A DNA stretch of 64,000 bases from Microbispora rosea. Its GTDB lineage: Bacteria > Actinomycetota > Actinomycetes > Streptosporangiales > Streptosporangiaceae. The position numbers and the translations under genes were made by a program. Below, in pieces: positions 60,978 to 64,000 of this stretch. The notes beneath the pieces were generated by a model. That model did no database searches and was not told the DNA's origin. It saw nothing but the letters and a program-made list of their open reading frames with translations. Within the stretch, counting starts at the first letter, position 1. Every line of letters starts with the position of its first letter. The DNA is taken from positions 124,001-188,000 of the forward strand of contig NZ_FTNI01000002.1 in the NCBI RefSeq assembly GCF_900156315.1, read 5' to 3'.

Positions 60978-63170
60978 GTGCGTCTGGCGCGAGTGATCGT
61001 CGTCGTTGTGCTCGCCGCGCTCGCGAGCGTCTACGTGGTCGCGGGTGCGCCGATCGCACTGGCGGTGTTCGGCGTGCAGGTCCTCTATCTGCTGAAGCTC
61101 AGGAGGTGGTGGCTGCTCGCCGCGCAGGCCGTCCTCGTCTACACGGCGAGCGTCGCCGGCGGCGTCTCCACCGGGATCCTGGGATTCCTGGCCGGTTCGC
61201 TGCTGCTGACCCCTGCCCATCGTGATACCGCGCGCGTGCTGGCGCCGCTCGTGGTGGCGAGCGCGGCGCTGATCGACGCCGCCCGCGGCGGGGCGACGGC
61301 CGACGCGACGATCACCGTGCTGCTGGTCTCGCTGGTCGTCTTCGGCCTCACCCGGCTCGTGGAGCGCGCGGGCGAGATGCACGCCGCCCGGCTCTCGCTG
61401 GCCGCCGCGGCCGTGGCCGCCGAGCGGCTGCGTCTCGCCGCCGAGCTGAACGACGGCCTCGGGCGGAGCCTGGAGGTGATCGTCGAGGGCGGCCGCCGCG
61501 CGCTCGCGGAGCCGGACCGCGCGGGCGAGGTGCTGGCCTCGGTGACCGCCACCGCGCGTGCGGCACTGGCCGACGCCCGCGCCGCCTCCGCCGACTACCG
61601 AGCCACCTCCCTCGCGCCGGAGCTCGTCACGGCGCGGGTGATGCTCGACGCCGCGGGGATCGCCGTCGAGGTGCGCGGCGGCCACACCGAGCCCCTCGGT
61701 CCCGGCGGGGCGTTGCTGGCGAACGTGCTGCGTGAGGCCGTCACCGACGTCGTACGGCGGGGCACCGCCCGGCTGTGCGTCATCGAGACCAGCGAGCAGG
61801 GAGACGAGCAGGGAGCCACCGAGACGAGCGAGCAGCGAGACAAGCCAGGAAACACGGTGCGGCTGCGCGTCATCGACGACGGCCACCGCACCGCCGAGAG
61901 CCCCGACTTCGACGGCCTCCGGCTGGAGGAGGCGGGCGGCACCCTCGTCGCCGGTCTGTCCCCCACCGGACACTTCGTGGTGGAGGCGACCCTTCCCCGC
62001 GGCCATTCCCCCGCGGCCCTGCCCGGTGAGACGGGCACGGCCGGCGCAGGTGCTCCGGAACCCCCGGCGGGCCGAAGGCGGCGACGGCCCCTGCCGACGC
62101 TCACGCACGACGCGTCGTACGCGGTGTCGGTGGCGGTGCTCGCGGCCGTACTCGTGGGCTTCAGCGTCAAGGCGCTGCTCCTGCTCTCCGGCGCTCTCGT
62201 CATCCCGGCCGCGGCGTGCCTCGCCGTGATCGTCGTCATGCAGCTCCGCTCCGTCAACGGGCGTCACATGGTGGCGCTGGGGGTGATGGCGGTGCTCACG
62301 TACGCGCCCATCCCGGTCTTCGGGCCCGTCTGGCTGGGAGTGGCGGGCTTCCTCGCCGGGCCGGTCCTGCTCGCCTTCCCATGGCCGGCCGCCTGGCCGA
62401 TGACGGCGGCGATCGTGGGAGGCGTCGCCGCGGCCGGGATGATGTTCGGCCTGCCGGCCCCCGTCCTCGCCAACAGCACGCTCAGCGCGCTCGTCACCGG
62501 GCTGGTGGTCTACGCTCTGCTCCGCCTGGCCCAGATCGTGAAGGAGCTCCAGGCCGCGAGGGAGAGCCTGGCGCGCGCCGCGATCGTCGAGGAACGCCTG
62601 CGCGCCGCCCGCGACCTGCACGATCTGCTCGGACACTCGCTGGCCGCGATCCTTCTCACCTGTGAGCTGGCCCGCCGCCTGAAGTGCCCGCGGGAGCGGA
62701 TCGAGGAGATCGTCGCCATGGCGGAGGGTGCGCGAGCGGACCTGCGCTCGGTGTCGGGCGAGCAGCGGGAGCTGTCCCTGGCGGACGAGGTGGAGTCGGC
62801 GCGCACGGTGCTGTCGGCCGCCGGGATCCGGGTGACCGTGGAACCGGCCGGGCTGAACCTGCCCGCCGAGGTCGGGACCGTGCTGGGCGCCGTGCTCAGG
62901 GAGGCCGTGACGAACGTGCTCAGGCACAGCGAGGCCCGCCACTGTGCGATCACGATGCGGGCCGGTGAGGGCGGGCTGCTGCTGCGGGTCAGCAACGACG
63001 GGGTGGGCAGTGCCGGTGCTCACACAGGGAGGACGCGGCCGGGGTCGTCCGGCATCGGCAACCTGACCACCCGCCTCGCCGCCCTGGACGGCCGGCTGAC
63101 CTCGCACGTCGACGGCGACCGGTTCACGCTGGAGGCCTGCGTGCCGCACCGCGCGCCGGTGCCCGCCTAG
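60978..63170 (+). CDS. NarL/DesK-type sensor histidine kinase with internal degenerate duplicate
   Basis: A 730-residue membrane kinase. The second half is a complete HisKA_3 kinase: five or six helices (about 375-520), H-box 'DLHDLLGHSLAAILLTCELA' with His548, N-box Asn646 in 'EAVTNVLRHSEA', and G-box 'SGIGNLTTRLAALDGRL'. The first half repeats the same plan: helices (5-125), 'ELNDGLGRSLEVIVEGGRRA' with Asn158 where the His should be, and 'EAVTDVVRRGTA' with Asp257 for the Asn. The first copy should be unable to phosphorylate and may sense or regulate. GTG start after GGAGGGG. The response regulator gene is convergent, 45 bp away. Confidence 0.9.
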   Translation: MRLARVIVVVVLAALASVYVVAGAPIALAVFGVQVLYLLKLRRWWLLAAQAVLVYTASVAGGVSTGILGFLAGSLLLTPAHRDTARVLAPLVVASAALIDAARGGATADATITVLLVSLVVFGLTRLVERAGEMHAARLSLAAAAVAAERLRLAAELNDGLGRSLEVIVEGGRRALAEPDRAGEVLASVTATARAALADARAASADYRATSLAPELVTARVMLDAAGIAVEVRGGHTEPLGPGGALLANVLREAVTDVVRRGTARLCVIETSEQGDEQGATETSEQRDKPGNTVRLRVIDDGHRTAESPDFDGLRLEEAGGTLVAGLSPTGHFVVEATLPRGHSPAALPGETGTAGAGAPEPPAGRRRRRPLPTLTHDASYAVSVAVLAAVLVGFSVKALLLLSGALVIPAAACLAVIVVMQLRSVNGRHMVALGVMAVLTYAPIPVFGPVWLGVAGFLAGPVLLAFPWPAAWPMTAAIVGGVAAAGMMFGLPAPVLANSTLSALVTGLVVYALLRLAQIVKELQAARESLARAAIVEERLRAARDLHDLLGHSLAAILLTCELARRLKCPRERIEEIVAMAEGARADLRSVSGEQRELSLADEVESARTVLSAAGIRVTVEPAGLNLPAEVGTVLGAVLREAVTNVLRHSEARHCAITMRAGEGGLLLRVSNDGVGSAGAHTGRTRPGSSGIGNLTTRLAALDGRLTSHVDGDRFTLEACVPHRAPVPA

Positions 63171-63215
63171 ATCCGATCGCCGCTGCATCCGATCGCCCCT
63201 GGATCCAGCGGGCCC

Positions 63216-63824
63216 CTAGATCCAGCCGGCCTCGGTGGCGATGCGCACGGCGTCGGTCCGGTTGCGGGCGTTGAGCTTGGTGACGATCCCGGTGAGGTAG
63301 TTGCGCACGGTGCCCGCCGCCAGGTGGAGCCGCGCGGCGATGTCCGCCGCGTCCGCGCCCGCGGCCGCGAGGCGGAGCACGTCCGCCTCGCGCGGGGTGA
63401 GCGGATTGTCGGCCAGGTCCCAGGCGGTGACCGCGAGCGAGGGGTCGAGCACCCGTTCACCGGCCGCGACCCTGCGGATGGCGGCCACGAGTTCGTCCGG
63501 CGGCGCCGTCTTCAGCACGAATCCGGCGACACCGGCGCCGAGGGCGCGGCGCAGGTGCCCCGGCTTGCCGTACGCGGTCAGCATCAGGGCACGGCAGGCG
63601 GGCAGGCGCGTACGGAGCTCGGCCGCGGCGGCCAGACCGTCCAGCCTGCCGGGCATGTCGATGTCGAGGACGGCGACGTCGGGGAGATGGACCAGCGCGG
63701 CGGCCAGGGCGGCCTCTCCGGACTCCGCGGTCGCGACGACCTCCAGGTCCTCCTCCAGCCCGAGCAGGGCGGCGAGAGCGCTCCTGATGACGTGCTGGTC
63801 CTCGGCAAGGAGTACGCGAATCAC
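63216..63824 (-). CDS. NarL/LuxR-type response regulator
   Basis: A 202-residue regulator. Receiver (1-120): acidic pair 'LLAEDQHVIRSALAALL', phosphoacceptor Asp in 'VAVLDIDMPGRLDGLAAA', Thr in 'LMLTAYGKPG' and Lys in 'GFVLKTAPPDEL'. C-terminal LuxR helix-turn-helix (about 138-200): 'PLTPREADVLRLAAAGADAA' and 'GTVRNYLTGIVTKLNARNRT'. It is of the DesR-like subfamily and probably the partner of the convergent kinase. GTG at 63824. The short inverted repeat CATGAC-gag-GTCATG at 63851-63865 upstream could be its operator. Confidence 0.94.
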   Translation of the reverse strand: MIRVLLAEDQHVIRSALAALLGLEEDLEVVATAESGEAALAAALVHLPDVAVLDIDMPGRLDGLAAAAELRTRLPACRALMLTAYGKPGHLRRALGAGVAGFVLKTAPPDELVAAIRRVAAGERVLDPSLAVTAWDLADNPLTPREADVLRLAAAGADAADIAARLHLAAGTVRNYLTGIVTKLNARNRTDAVRIATEAGWI

Positions 63825-63850
63825 GCAGATATGTCTACCAGTGTCCGGAT

Positions 63851-63865
63851 CATGACGAGGTCATG
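63851..63865. promoter_or_regulatory. Inverted repeat between response regulator and ABC genes
   Basis: CATGAC and GTCATG, perfect 6-bp arms with a 3-base centre, lie in the divergent gap between the response regulator gene and the ABC gene starting at 63923. A regulated ABC exporter beside a DesK/DesR-like pair is a frequent pattern, so this is a candidate binding site. Confidence 0.4.
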
Positions 63866-63922
63866 GTCACGAGGTGAGGCCGTCTCTGGGAAGCGACATC
63901 GCTGATCAGCAGGCTTGAGCAC

Positions 63923-64000
63923 ATGACAGAGGTGCTTCGCCTTGACGCGGTGAGCAAGGTGTATGGAAAGGGACAGGGCGCGGTGGCCGCCCTGCGCGAG
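63923..64000 (+). CDS. ABC transporter ATP-binding protein, 5' end only
   Basis: The first 26 codons of a gene cut by the window end. The reading MTEVLRLDAVSKVYGKGQ followed by 'GAVAALRE' is the usual opening of LolD/MacB-type ABC ATPases (the A-loop Tyr is in VSKVYG). Walker A would lie just past the end. Divergent from the response regulator gene, so it is probably the exporter controlled by that two-component system. Confidence 0.8.
   Translation, partial: MTEVLRLDAVSKVYGKGQGAVAALRE

Noticed and set aside
60819-63188. Minus-strand open frame of about 790 codons opposite the histidine kinase
   Set aside because: The translation is His/Gly/Arg/Asp-rich without domains, while the plus strand has complete kinase motifs.
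1-64000. tRNA, rRNA or known riboswitch genes
   Set aside because: I looked for cloverleaf arms with CCA ends, rRNA stretches and familiar riboswitch cores in the gaps and saw none; a covariance-model search would be the decisive test.

Overview
This 64 kb window is dense, very GC-rich chromosomal DNA from an actinomycete. Several things point to a filamentous actinomycete, most probably of the Streptosporangiales: the third-codon GC bias, the frequent GTG and TTG starts, GCS2-type carboxylate-amine ligase, PerM and SCO4848-family proteins, WXG100-type genes and the large set of Ser/Thr kinases. That placement is inference; there is no rRNA gene to test it. The order of conserved genes (sucCD, perM, purNH, folD, icd, trpS, yihY, dac, bmp/ABC, cdd, deoA, add) resembles the core region that carries the same genes in Streptomyces and partly in Mycobacterium. 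No rRNA, tRNA, CRISPR array, phage or classical insertion sequence was found.

Layout. 0-2.6 kb: a copper-chaperone-like lipoprotein, a secreted protein and a stand-alone B12-binding protein. 2.8-4.8 kb: sucCD, followed by a 248-bp element bounded by 18-bp perfect inverted repeats. 5.1-12.3 kb: perM, a MerR/oxidoreductase pair, purN-purH, a tiny membrane protein and folD. 12.4-16.2 kb: an esterase divergent from an MprF-like lipid aminoacyltransferase, then a secreted protein. 16.3-20.0 kb: a lower-GC accessory island with a WXG100 protein, a large hydrophobic effector-like protein, a possible EspG-like partner, an unknown protein and a membrane gene broken by an amber codon. 20.2-26.5 kb: FHA/HTH regulator, citrate synthase, DUF3017, isocitrate dehydrogenase, and a Ser/Thr kinase fused to an amino-acid-binding domain. 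26.5-34.3 kb: PadR/MFS, a DUF11-type secreted protein, galE, CorC-like protein, trpS and yihY. 34.4-41.8 kb: TetR/SDR, D,D-carboxypeptidase, SCO4848-like protein, GCS2 ligase, M20 amidohydrolase and a second kinase. 41.9-49.9 kb: a complete nucleoside uptake and catabolism cluster (two BMP lipoproteins, ATPase, two permeases, cytidine deaminase, thymidine phosphorylase). 49.9-56.6 kb: exporter/regulator pairs and a VOC protein. 56.7-64 kb: a degenerate sigma-like protein fused to a membrane-anchored propeller, cupin, adenosine deaminase, PH-domain protein, a duplicated histidine kinase with its response regulator, and the start of an ABC ATPase gene.

How the genes work together. sucCD, citrate synthase and icd supply TCA steps; purN, purH and folD belong to one-carbon and purine synthesis; the bmp-ABC-cdd-deoA group with add at 59 kb forms nucleoside salvage. 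Four divergent regulator/transporter or regulator/enzyme pairs have visible inverted-repeat operators between them. Two genes seem to use rare start codons (CTG for purN, ATT for the nucleoside ABC ATPase). The features most worth following are the orphan type VII-like island, the inverted-repeat element behind sucD, the sigma-propeller fusion, the histidine kinase carrying a dead internal copy of itself, and several in-frame tandem repeats.
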